This document shows positions 1 to 6,900 of a DNA stretch of 10,427 bases, one piece after another. The DNA is from Campylobacteraceae bacterium (GTDB lineage Bacteria > Campylobacterota > Campylobacteria > Campylobacterales > Sulfurovaceae). The first letter of the stretch is position 1, and each line of letters starts with the position of its first letter. Under the pieces are notes generated by a model. That model was given only the letters and a program-made list of their open reading frames with translations, searched no databases and had not been told where the DNA came from. The stretch is taken from positions 1-10,427 of the forward strand of contig JALVWV010000183.1 in assembly GCA_027023145.1 (NCBI GenBank), read 5' to 3'. Position numbers and translations under genes: made by a program.

Positions 1-1947
1 ACCATGGACTGGATGGAGCAGGAGCAGGAGCGGGGGATCACCATTACCTCTGCCGCGACCACTTGTGAATGGCTTGGTAAGCAAATTAACATCATCGACA
101 CCCCGGGCCACGTTGACTTTACCATCGAAGTGGAGCGCTCCATGCGCGTCCTCGATGGTGCTGTCTCTGTTTTCTGTGCGGTGGGTGGAGTTCAGCCTCA
201 GTCTGAAACGGTCTGGCGTCAGCGGAACCGCTACGGCGTTCCCTCTATTGTTTTCGTCAACAAAATGGACCGTACCGGTGCCGACTTTTACGAAGTGGAG
301 CGCCAGATCCGCGACCGCCTCAAAGGTAACCCGGTTCCTATCCAGCTCCCCATCGGCGCGGAAGAGAATTTCGAAGGGGTCGTCGATCTCGTAAAAATGA
401 AAGAGATCGTCTGGGATGCCGATGCCGCAATGGGCTCAGCCTATCACGAACAGGATATACGCGAGGAGCTTCAGGATAAAGCAGAAGAGTATCGTGAAAA
501 AATGATCGAATCAATCTCTGAGGCGGAAGGTAACGATGAGCTGATGGAAAAGTACCTCGAGGGCGAGGAACTCACCAACGACGAAATCATTGCCGGGATC
601 AAAGCAGCTACCATCGGGATGCATATTGTCCCCATGACAGCGGGTACTGCGTTTAAAAACAAAGGGGTACAGACCCTGCTTGATGCCGTTGTTGCTTATC
701 TTCCCTCCCCAGTCGAAGCTGCTGCGATCAAGGGTACGATGATGGACGATCCCGAGAAAGAAGTGACGGTTGAATCAACCGATGATGGCGAATTTGCCGC
801 ATTGGCATTCAAAATCATGACCGACCCTTTCGTCGGTCAGTTGACCTTTATCCGCGTCTACCGTGGATCCCTCGAATCCGGCTCCTACGTCCTTAACTCG
901 ACCAAAGAGAAAAAAGAACGCATCGGCCGCATCATGAAGATGCACGCCATCAAGCGCGAAGAGGTCGCTGAGATCTATGCCGGTGAGATCGGTGCGGTTG
1001 TTGGACTCAAAAACACCACCACGGGTGACACCCTTTGTTCCGACAAAGACAAAGTCGTCCTCGAGCGGATGGATTTCCCCGATCCGGTTATCTCGGTTGC
1101 CGTTGAGCCCAAGACCAAAGCTGACCAAGAGAAGATGGGTATCGCCCTGAGTAAATTGGCACAGGAGGATCCCTCTTTCCGTGTCAATACCGATGAAGAG
1201 TCCGGTCAGACGATCATCTCCGGTATGGGTGAGCTTCACCTCGAGATCCTTGTCGATCGCATGAAGCGAGAATTCAAAGTCGAAGCCGAAGTGGGTGCGC
1301 CTCAGGTTGCGTACCGCGAAACCATCCGCAGCACGGTCAACAAAGAGTACAAATATGCCAAACAGTCCGGTGGACGCGGTCAGTACGGCCATGTCTTCCT
1401 CAAGATCGAGCCTCAGGAAGCTGGTGCCGGGTATGAGTTTGTCGATGAAATCAAAGGTGGTGTCATCCCCAAAGAATTTATCCAGCCAGTCAACAAAGGT
1501 ATCCAGGAAGCGATGGAGCGCGGTATCCAAGCAGGGTACCCTGTTGAAGATGTCAAAGTTACCCTCTACGATGGCAGCTACCACGACGTCGACTCCTCGG
1601 AAATGGCGTTTAAACTTGCCGGTTCCATGGGCTTCCGCGAAGGAGCCAAAGAGGCAAACCCTGTTATTCTTGAGCCCATGATGAAGGTCGAAGTTGAAGT
1701 CCCCGAAGAGTACATGGGTGACGTCATCGGTGATATTTCCAAGCGTCGCGGTCAAGTCAACGGCATGAACGATCGTGCCGGAAACAAGATCGTCGATGCC
1801 TTCGTTCCTTTGGCAGAAATGTTTGGTTACTCTACCGACCTGCGTTCCATGACCCAAGGTCGTGCGACGTACTCGATGGAGTTTGATCACTATGAGGAAG
1901 TGCCAAGCAATGTGGCCAAGGAAATCATCGAAAAGCGCAACAGCTAA
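1..1947 (+). CDS. fusA: Elongation factor G, 3' portion (N-terminus outside window)
   Basis: EF-G is the cytoplasmic GTPase that drives tRNA-mRNA translocation on the ribosome and, with RRF, ribosome recycling. The reading frame is open from base 1 and enters at the conserved MDWMEQEQERGITIT region, so about 45-50 N-terminal residues, including the P-loop, lie upstream; the ATG at 4 is internal. Counting from that Met, the G3 motif DTPGH is at residues 32-36 and the G4 motif NKMD at 86-89, with AFKNKGVQ ending the G domain. The domain IV signature SGGRGQYGHV and the C-terminal EF-G domain (MGDVIGDISKRRGQ) follow. The remaining 648 codons plus the missing part give the usual length of about 692-695 residues. 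The stop is TAA at 1945-1947. No tuf gene follows on this strand; the next gene converges. Identification is very secure. Confidence 0.98.
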   Translation, partial: TMDWMEQEQERGITITSAATTCEWLGKQINIIDTPGHVDFTIEVERSMRVLDGAVSVFCAVGGVQPQSETVWRQRNRYGVPSIVFVNKMDRTGADFYEVERQIRDRLKGNPVPIQLPIGAEENFEGVVDLVKMKEIVWDADAAMGSAYHEQDIREELQDKAEEYREKMIESISEAEGNDELMEKYLEGEELTNDEIIAGIKAATIGMHIVPMTAGTAFKNKGVQTLLDAVVAYLPSPVEAAAIKGTMMDDPEKEVTVESTDDGEFAALAFKIMTDPFVGQLTFIRVYRGSLESGSYVLNSTKEKKERIGRIMKMHAIKREEVAEIYAGEIGAVVGLKNTTTGDTLCSDKDKVVLERMDFPDPVISVAVEPKTKADQEKMGIALSKLAQEDPSFRVNTDEESGQTIISGMGELHLEILVDRMKREFKVEAEVGAPQVAYRETIRSTVNKEYKYAKQSGGRGQYGHVFLKIEPQEAGAGYEFVDEIKGGVIPKEFIQPVNKGIQEAMERGIQAGYPVEDVKVTLYDGSYHDVDSSEMAFKLAGSMGFREGAKEANPVILEPMMKVEVEVPEEYMGDVIGDISKRRGQVNGMNDRAGNKIVDAFVPLAEMFGYSTDLRSMTQGRATYSMEFDHYEEVPSNVAKEIIEKRNS

Positions 1948-1956
1948 GCTTTTTTT
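1931..1956 (+). terminator. Weak candidate terminator at end of fusA
   Basis: AAAAGC (1931-1936) pairs with GCTTTT (1948-1953) across an 11-nt loop that includes the fusA stop codon, and a run of seven T (1950-1956) overlaps the 3' arm. The stem is short and AT-rich, so this is only a candidate. It is the only T-tract in the fusA-moeA convergent gap. Confidence 0.3.
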
Positions 1957-1980
1957 GGGGCCATTCTATAGTGGTCGCCT

Positions 1981-1996
1981 CCCCCTCTTGAGGGGG
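1981..1996 (-). terminator. GC-rich hairpin just after moeA stop
   Basis: CCCCCTCTTGAGGGGG forms a 6-bp stem with a 4-nt loop (7 bp if the loop shrinks to 2 nt). It starts one base after the moeA stop codon (TAG at 1998-2000, minus strand). No U-tract follows it in either direction, so it may work as a barrier or 3'-end stabilising hairpin between converging transcripts rather than as a classical intrinsic terminator. Confidence 0.35.
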
Positions 1997-1997
1997 A

Positions 1998-3200
1998 CTA
2001 ATAGAGAAGAAGGTCGACTTCTTCGCCCACTTCTTTGCTGTGATCTGTTTCGGTCGTATAAAGCAGAGCTGATTGCCCCAGCATATTGGTAAGGATTGCA
2101 CTGGTTCCAATTTTTTTGCCCTGAAAGTCCACGAAGTAGCGTCCCTGATCAAGTGAAACGTTGCACGCGGTAAATTCAGCCTTTTTTGCCCGCTTGACAA
2201 AGGGTTCCCTTAGGGTTGCCTTGACCATCGGTAATGTAAGTATTCGGTGAGTAAATGCACCCATCAATGGGAGCAGATACAGCAATGCCGTTACTGTCGA
2301 AGAGTAAGCAAATCCTGGGAGTGCTAGGATAAATTTATCCCCTTTGCGTGCTAGGACAATATGCTGACCCGGCTTGATACGCACCCCTTGAAACAAGATT
2401 TCAAAACCCAAAGCCGGGATAATATCTTTGACAAAATCATAATCCCCAACACTTACTCCGCCTGTAGTGACAATGATATCACTTTGCTTCAACGCTTTTT
2501 CCACGATATGGGTAATCCCCTCTCGATCATCGGCTGCAGTTGAGAGTCGGCGAGGTTCACCTCCGTACCGAGAAACAATGGCTTCGATAGTGTAGTTATT
2601 GGTGCTTCGAATTTGGGCATCACTGGTCTGCTCTTCGCCAAGCTGGAGCAACTCACTTCCAGTGGAGAGAATCGCTACGATTGGTTTATCAAAAACCATC
2701 GGTTCGACAATATTGAGTCCCGCCATCACACCAATCTCGGCAAAATCAATCAATGTACCACTAGGAATCAATACATCACCTGCCTCATACGCTTCCCCAA
2801 CAGGACGCACCGCAAACCCAAATGGTACTGGCTCATCAATGACAATTTCCCCCCCATCGACCGTCACGTTTTCAATTGGGATAAGAGTATCGGAGTCTTC
2901 TGGCATCAGAGACCCCGTGAAGGTCTTGATGCACTCTCCAGGACGTACACTATCTACCAAATCACTTCCGGCTGGATTGTCCCCTGCAATTCGCAACCGT
3001 CCTAAGGCCAAATCTTCATGCCGAACCGCATACCCATCCATTCCTGAGGTTGGGAACTCTGGCATACTCCTCTCAGCTACAATATCTTCCGCCAGCACAT
3101 ACCCCATCGTTTCAGTTAAATGCCGGTAATGCGCCCGGGGTCTCTCAATCGTTTGTGCCTGTAGAATCTCCATTGAAGTATCGAAATGTATCTGAGCCAT
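1998..3200 (-). CDS. moeA: Molybdopterin molybdenumtransferase MoeA
   Basis: MoeA inserts molybdate into adenylylated molybdopterin, the last common step of molybdenum cofactor synthesis in the cytoplasm. The protein is 400 aa, the normal length. Visible motifs are GMDGYA (residues 53-58, with the conserved Asp), TGSELL (180-185), TTGGVSVGDYDF (235-246, the MoCF-binding loop) and KPGQH (266-270). Two sites differ from the E. coli-type consensus as I remember it: LPGNPVSS is LPGFAYSS (284-291), and the GED motif carrying an active-site Asp is GEA (135-137). The start ATG is preceded by the purine-rich AAGGGGGAAGG. It lies 50 bp downstream of the lipoprotein gene on the same strand, so co-transcription with the lipoprotein and lolD genes is possible. 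It is not adjacent to moaD/moaE, which lie about 6 kb away. Confidence 0.96.
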   Translation of the reverse strand: MAQIHFDTSMEILQAQTIERPRAHYRHLTETMGYVLAEDIVAERSMPEFPTSGMDGYAVRHEDLALGRLRIAGDNPAGSDLVDSVRPGECIKTFTGSLMPEDSDTLIPIENVTVDGGEIVIDEPVPFGFAVRPVGEAYEAGDVLIPSGTLIDFAEIGVMAGLNIVEPMVFDKPIVAILSTGSELLQLGEEQTSDAQIRSTNNYTIEAIVSRYGGEPRRLSTAADDREGITHIVEKALKQSDIIVTTGGVSVGDYDFVKDIIPALGFEILFQGVRIKPGQHIVLARKGDKFILALPGFAYSSTVTALLYLLPLMGAFTHRILTLPMVKATLREPFVKRAKKAEFTACNVSLDQGRYFVDFQGKKIGTSAILTNMLGQSALLYTTETDHSKEVGEEVDLLLY

Positions 3201-3250
3201 ACCTTCCCCCTTTCTTATGCCCTAAGACACCTTTTTGTATCGTTGCGCCT

Positions 3251-3802
3251 TTATAGACCATACACAATAACGATATCACCTTTGTAAACGGCGACCTTCT
3301 TGATAAATTTTGCCGAAAAGGATGAGTCCATTTGGTGTATGGGAATATCACCGAAAACTTTAGAGACAATCGAACCTATCGCTTTACGAGTGCTTTTACT
3401 AACATATCTAGAAAGAGAAGCATTGCCGAACTGAATCACGCCGGGACGTATGTCGGTCAGAAAGATTTGTTTGGTTTTGGGATCATAACGCAGACCGCAA
3501 GAGGCAGCCAGTGCCCCGTCTACCCCTTCTGGGATCTCAAATGTTGTCAAGCCGAATTTGGTCACTAGGGCGACCCGATTTTCCTTAGCTGCCGGATGAA
3601 TTTCTGCACGAGTAATCGTAAATGAACCAAACGTTGAACGGCGTTTGATCGGCGTGACTTTAAGAAGTTCAACGTTAATTTTCTCAGTAGGAATCTTGGA
3701 TGTGTAACTCAACAGTCCGGCATCGGGAGTGCTCCCGCCACAACCAGTAATAGCAAAAAGGGAAAGGATAGATAACAAAGATAATACTATACGTCGGGTC
3801 AT
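3251..3802 (-). CDS. YceB/DUF1439-like lipoprotein, function unknown
   Basis: This is a 183-aa predicted lipoprotein. Residues 1-21 (MTRRIVLSLL... ending AITGC) form a classical signal peptide with a lipobox; Cys21 would be lipidated, anchoring the protein to a periplasmic face of a membrane. The C-terminal half (KQIFLTDIRP at about 111-120, then a helix-rich stretch ending GDIVIVYG) resembles from memory the E. coli YceB/DUF1439 pattern, in which 'IFLKEMEV' precedes a helix and a final 'PGEIVIPF' strand; that assignment is inference. I chose the ATG at 3802, not the in-frame ATG at 3859 that overlaps the lolD stop, because 3802 begins a perfect signal peptide, has TTGGAG six bases upstream, and sits behind its own TATAAT box. 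The upstream ATPase and this gene may share a lipoprotein or membrane-export context. Confidence 0.85.
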   Translation of the reverse strand: MTRRIVLSLLSILSLFAITGCGGSTPDAGLLSYTSKIPTEKINVELLKVTPIKRRSTFGSFTITRAEIHPAAKENRVALVTKFGLTTFEIPEGVDGALAASCGLRYDPKTKQIFLTDIRPGVIQFGNASLSRYVSKSTRKAIGSIVSKVFGDIPIHQMDSSFSAKFIKKVAVYKGDIVIVYGL

Positions 3803-3826
3803 TTCACGCTCCAAAAAATTTCCGCC

Positions 3827-3832
3827 ATTATA
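3827..3832 (-). promoter_or_regulatory. -10 box (TATAAT) for lipoprotein gene
   Basis: On the minus strand the sequence reads TTTTTGGATATAATGG, a perfect TATAAT with G at the -14 side and an upstream T-rich stretch, the typical Campylobacterota sigma-70 form lacking a clear -35. The predicted transcription start near 3820 leaves room only for the start codon at 3802. The same TTGGATATAAT string precedes the mqnA-like gene at the end of the window. Confidence 0.6.
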
Positions 3833-3855
3833 TCCAAAAATGGGTAAAGTATGCC

Positions 3856-4500
3856 TCATGGCTTAAGCTTCCTGTCTATCAATACATAATATTTCCCGCA
3901 CATCTTGGCGATCTCCCCATCATGGGTGACGATAAAAAGTGCCCCTTCCTGTTTGTGGATGTACTCCTGCATCACTTCCATTACGAGGGTAGCCGTCTGC
4001 TTGTCAAGATTGCCCGTCGGCTCATCGGCAAAAATCAGGCGGGGTTGCTTGGCCAGCACACGCGCCAATGAGATCCGTTGTTGTTGCCCGCCGGAGAGTT
4101 CCCCTACCTTTTGGTCGATTACCTCATCGATTTCCAGCCGCTCCAGCAACCATGGATCGAGTTCCGTCCCTGCCAGCTCTGTCGCCGCCTCGATGTTCTG
4201 TCGTCCGGTCATCCCTTTGAACAGATAGTGTGTCTGAAACACAATCCCCAGCTCCGTCCGCCGAAACATTTCCCGCTCCGCCTCGTCCATTGCATACAGA
4301 TCATGCTCAAGGATTTCAATGTGCCCTGTCAAGGGCGGCAAAAACCCCGCCAGCGTATGCAGCAATGTCGATTTGCCGCTACCACTTCGCCCCTGCACCG
4401 CCACACTCTCCCCAGCATGCAGGGTGAGGCTGACGCCATCGTAGAGAGGATAATCAAACGCATGAGAAAGGTCGGTGGCTTGAAGGAGTGGTTGGGACAT
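3856..4500 (-). CDS. ABC transporter ATP-binding protein, LolD/FtsE/MacB type
   Basis: This is a 214-aa stand-alone ABC ATPase that would sit on the cytoplasmic face of the inner membrane and power a partner permease. All motifs are present: Walker A GRSGSGKST (37-45), Q-loop VFQTHYLF (around 87-94), signature LSGGQ (135-139), Walker B LIFADEP with the D-loop GNLD (155-165), and the switch histidine in VTHD (191-194). Length and the LSGGQQQR.SLAR...FADEPTGNLD pattern fit the LolD/FtsE/MacB class. LolD, which releases lipoproteins from the inner membrane, is my best guess because a lipoprotein gene lies directly downstream. No permease (LolC/E-like) is encoded in the window. The start ATG has AAGG nine bases upstream. 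Confidence 0.85.
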   Translation of the reverse strand: MSQPLLQATDLSHAFDYPLYDGVSLTLHAGESVAVQGRSGSGKSTLLHTLAGFLPPLTGHIEILEHDLYAMDEAEREMFRRTELGIVFQTHYLFKGMTGRQNIEAATELAGTELDPWLLERLEIDEVIDQKVGELSGGQQQRISLARVLAKQPRLIFADEPTGNLDKQTATLVMEVMQEYIHKQEGALFIVTHDGEIAKMCGKYYVLIDRKLKP

Positions 4501-4536
4501 AGTAGTGCGCCTTGAGTATGTGTTAAATGTAAGGAT

Positions 4537-4542
4537 ATTGTA
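4537..4542 (-). promoter_or_regulatory. -10 box (TACAAT) for lolD-like gene
   Basis: The minus strand reads CCTCCTACAATATCC, with a start site predicted near 4530 and a leader of about 30 nt. No -35 is recognisable, as is common in this phylum. Confidence 0.4.
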
Positions 4543-4580
4543 GGAGGGTTTGGTTAACGGGGGGCTGAGTAAATTAGACG

Positions 4581-4635
4581 TTAGGAATTAGGAATTAGGA
4601 ATTTTGGTATGTATTGCGATGCAATACTTTTATTA
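4581..4635 (+). repeat. Dispersed element copy A: 7-mer array plus triloop hairpin
   Basis: Three exact tandem AGGAATT units (4583-4603) are followed by TTGGTAT and by the hairpin GTATTGC-GAT-GCAATAC (4611-4627), which runs directly into TTTTATT. Copies B and C (near 9264-9325 and 9881-9933) carry the same order of parts on the minus strand. Relative to them, the second and third hairpin base pairs are changed on both arms (TA/TA here, CG/CG there), so pairing is preserved. This copy lies between lolD and tsf with its terminator-like tail on the plus strand, where no gene needs terminating. That argues for a mobile or dispersed element rather than a plain terminator. Confidence 0.75.
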
Positions 4636-4648
4636 AGAGGGTTGTTGC

Positions 4649-4689
4649 GAAGGAGCTTACTAACAGTAAGTGGCTGAGCAAACTCCTCC
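4649..4689 (-). other. Bulged stem-loop downstream of tsf
   Basis: Read on the minus strand, GGAGGAG (4683-4689) pairs with CTCCTTC (4649-4655), seven pairs including one G-U. Directly stacked on it is a perfect 6-bp hairpin CTTACT-GTT-AGTAAG (4656-4670), with a 12-nt bulge on the 5' side. The G-U pair would be an A-C mismatch on the plus strand, so the structure favours the tsf transcript. No U-tract follows. Confidence 0.45.
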
Positions 4690-4702
4690 AAAGATGCGGC
4701 AA

Positions 4703-4717
4703 AATAAAAGCGTTTAC
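4703..4717 (-). terminator. Short terminator-like site at tsf stop
   Basis: On the minus strand, GCG-TAAA-CGC spans the tsf stop codon and is followed by TTTTATTTT. The stem is too short to be convincing alone. The shared string AACGCTTTTATT is the same as the tail of element B, so this may be a degenerate half-copy of that element. Confidence 0.3.
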
Positions 4718-5766
4718 GCCATTTGCTTGGCTACTTCGGCAGCGAAGTCTTCTTCCTCCACTTCGATCCCTTCGCCCACCTCAAGGCGGGTAAACGTAAT
4801 AATCTCAGCCTTTCCGCCCGCTTTTTCGGCGAAATACTCACCGACAGTCTTGCTGTCGTCCATGACGAATTTCTGATCCAGCAGGCATTGCTCTTGATCC
4901 AGGGTGGTGTTGTCGGAGATGAAGCGCTCCAGTTTGCCCGGTAGGATGCGATCCCAGATCTTCTCGGGCTTCCCTTCGGCTTTGAGCTCCTCTTTGAGGG
5001 CAGCTTCGGCTTCGGCCAGTACCTCGTCGGTCAGTTGAAGGCGTGAGACGTATTGGGGGACGTTTTTGAGGGTTTTGCCGAGGCGCTCAAGCTCTTCGTT
5101 CTCTTTTTTGATCGCTTCGATACGCCCCTTGGTTTCTGCTTCGACGTACTCAGGATCGAAATCTTTGTAGGTCAGAGATTTGGGAGCCATGGCGGCTGCG
5201 TGCATCGCGATTTCCCTGAGGACGGGAGTCATCTTCTCTGCCGTTTCGGCATCGTCACACCTAGCAGCGATGATGACACCGTTCTGGGCGTTGGAGTGAA
5301 CGTAACCACTGACAGCAGTCGTCTCATCTCCAGCGATCAAAGCCGAGCGGCGTACGACGAGGTTTTCACCGATGGTTGCAATCTGAAGAGAGAGGAACTC
5401 GCCAAACGGCTGTCCATTGATCTCAGAAGCGTTGATCGCCTCAGCATCGGCTAGGTCATTGGCAAAGGCGTGCTCAATAACGGTGTTCATGAGGTCTTTG
5501 AATTTGTCATTCTGGGCGACGAAATCGGTCTGGGAATTGATCTCTACGATGACCGCTTTGTGGCCGTCCACTTTGACACCGATGGCACCTTCGGCAGCGG
5601 TTTTGCTCGCTTTTTTCGCAGCCGCACCGATCCCCTGATCTCGGAGCCACTCGACGGCTTTGTCCATGTCACCGTCGCTAGCCGCGAGGGCTTTTTTGCA
5701 GTCCATCATCCCGGCATCGGTCATCTCACGCAGTTTTTTGATATCTTTGGGTCCGAAGTTTGCCAT
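4714..5766 (-). CDS. tsf: Elongation factor Ts
   Basis: EF-Ts is the guanine-nucleotide exchange factor that recycles EF-Tu-GDP to EF-Tu-GTP in the cytoplasm. The N-terminal UBA-like region carries LREMTDAGMMDCKKAL (12-27), and the EF-Tu contact motif TDFVAQN is at 80-86. A long central insertion (about 205-290, with a charged helical KKENEELERLGKTL segment) gives 350 aa, longer than E. coli EF-Ts (about 283) and, as I recall, normal for Campylobacterota. The start ATG is two bases after the rpsB stop, with GGAGGGG formed inside the last codons of rpsB, so translation is probably coupled. It is transcribed as the second gene of rpsB-tsf. Confidence 0.97.
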   Translation of the reverse strand: MANFGPKDIKKLREMTDAGMMDCKKALAASDGDMDKAVEWLRDQGIGAAAKKASKTAAEGAIGVKVDGHKAVIVEINSQTDFVAQNDKFKDLMNTVIEHAFANDLADAEAINASEINGQPFGEFLSLQIATIGENLVVRRSALIAGDETTAVSGYVHSNAQNGVIIAARCDDAETAEKMTPVLREIAMHAAAMAPKSLTYKDFDPEYVEAETKGRIEAIKKENEELERLGKTLKNVPQYVSRLQLTDEVLAEAEAALKEELKAEGKPEKIWDRILPGKLERFISDNTTLDQEQCLLDQKFVMDDSKTVGEYFAEKAGGKAEIITFTRLEVGEGIEVEEEDFAAEVAKQMA

Positions 5767-5768
5767 GA

Positions 5769-6839
5769 TTACCCCTCCGCCAATTCTTTTGCGTGTGCGA
5801 CGGATTCTTTAAAATCACCTTTGAAACTGTACTTTTCTTCCATCACCTGGATTTGCTCATCAGTCATATTGGCTACGTCAGCAAATGTATGGAATCCTTC
5901 GCTGTTGAGCTTCTCTTTGTAGACTTTGCCGATCCCTTTGATCTTGGTCAGGTCGTCACCTTTGGCGTCTGCTTTGGGGGCAGCAGCTTTTTTCTCGGCA
6001 GGTGTAGCTTTTTCCTCAGTAGGAGCGGCTTTTTCTTCGGCTTCGGCTTCAGAGACGAGCTTCTGCACTTCAGCGGCATCGACGTTGGCTTCAGCAGCAG
6101 CGGCAGCGATATCACTGCCCTCTCCGACGACTTCTTCAGCGGCTTCGCCGTGCTGCTCAGCATAGATCGCTTTTCCTTCGATGATCGCATCGGCTATTTC
6201 ACGACAGAAGAGGTTGATCGAACGGATCGCATCGTCGTTGCCGGGGATGGGGTAGTCGATCAGATCGGGGTCGCAGTTGGTGTCCAGTGGTGCGATGACA
6301 GGCATCCCCATACGACGGGCTTCGTTGACGGCGATGCTCTCTTTGACGGCGTCAACGACAAACATCATGTCGGGGAGTTTTTTCATGTGGCGGTACCCCT
6401 CGAGGTAGCTCATGAGTTTCTCTTTTTTACGGCGAAGCATGAGGGCTTCTTTTTTGGTTAAGAGTTCGATTTGGCCATTCTCTTCCATCTGCTCGATGAT
6501 CTCGAGTTTACGGATAGACTTTTTGATGGTAGGGTAGTTGGTGAGCATCCCGCCGAGCCAGCGGGTAGCGACGTAAGGCATACCAGCACGCTCAGCATGC
6601 TCTTTGACGGCGGTGCGGGCTTGTTTCTTGGTACCGACAAAGACGATGGTTTTGCCCTCGGCTGCTGCGTCACGGACGATGTTGTAGGTATATTTAAAGT
6701 AACGGAGGGTTTTTTGAAGGTCGATGATGTAGATGTTTTTCCGTTCACCGAAGATGAACTTTTTCATTTTGGGGTTCCAGCGACGTGTCTGGTGTCCGAA
6801 GTGCATTCCGCACTCGAGAAGGTCTTTCATAGTTACCAT
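5769..6839 (-). CDS. rpsB: 30S ribosomal protein S2 with HhH-like C-terminal extension
   Basis: S2 is a late-assembling 30S protein needed for S1 docking. Residues 1-230 are an ordinary S2: MVTMKDLLECGMHFGHQ at the N-terminus, WNPKMKKFIFG, FVGTKKQA, RWLGGMLTN (93-101) and the APLDTNCDPD...IPGNDDA signature (183-204). The Campylobacterota-style MVTM start has AAGGAG six bases upstream. Beyond residue 230 the protein continues for about 125 residues. An Ala/Glu/Lys-rich low-complexity linker (about 231-294) is followed by a compact domain (about 295-352) with DDLTKIKGIGKVYKEKLN and F.TFADVANMTDEQI, which resembles the helix-hairpin-helix domain found as a tail on some L21 and NuoE proteins. The total of 356 aa is far above the usual 240-265. 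The S2 identity is certain; the tail's role is unknown. Confidence 0.96.
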   Translation of the reverse strand: MVTMKDLLECGMHFGHQTRRWNPKMKKFIFGERKNIYIIDLQKTLRYFKYTYNIVRDAAAEGKTIVFVGTKKQARTAVKEHAERAGMPYVATRWLGGMLTNYPTIKKSIRKLEIIEQMEENGQIELLTKKEALMLRRKKEKLMSYLEGYRHMKKLPDMMFVVDAVKESIAVNEARRMGMPVIAPLDTNCDPDLIDYPIPGNDDAIRSINLFCREIADAIIEGKAIYAEQHGEAAEEVVGEGSDIAAAAAEANVDAAEVQKLVSEAEAEEKAAPTEEKATPAEKKAAAPKADAKGDDLTKIKGIGKVYKEKLNSEGFHTFADVANMTDEQIQVMEEKYSFKGDFKESVAHAKELAEG

Positions 6840-6858
6840 AATTTGCTCCTTGATATAG

Positions 6859-6888
6859 CATATAAATGAAAAGCGAGAAATGTGTCAA
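6859..6888 (-). promoter_or_regulatory. Candidate proximal promoter for rpsB (TTGACA ... TATATG)
   Basis: On the minus strand TTGACA (6883-6888) is followed after 18 nt by TATATG (6859-6864), or after 16 nt by TTTATA (6861-6866). The resulting start near 6852 would lie almost at the Shine-Dalgarno, giving a nearly leaderless transcript, so the more distal TACAAT box may be the main promoter. Confidence 0.3.
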
Positions 6889-6900
6889 GCTTTCAACGTG

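Noticed and set aside
775..1890. 371-codon open frame on the minus strand opposite fusA
   Set aside because: It is fully antisense to a perfectly conserved EF-G coding sequence; its protein shows no motif or family pattern. It is a shadow of codon bias.
3803..3859. Upstream ATG (3859) for the lipoprotein, overlapping the lolD stop as ATGA
   Set aside because: It would add 19 residues ahead of an ideal lipoprotein signal peptide; the ATG at 3802 has its own GGAG and TATAAT.
5793..6461. 222-codon plus-strand open frame opposite rpsB
   Set aside because: It is Phe/Gly/Ser-rich antisense of the S2 gene and its Ala/Glu/Lys linker, with no independent support.
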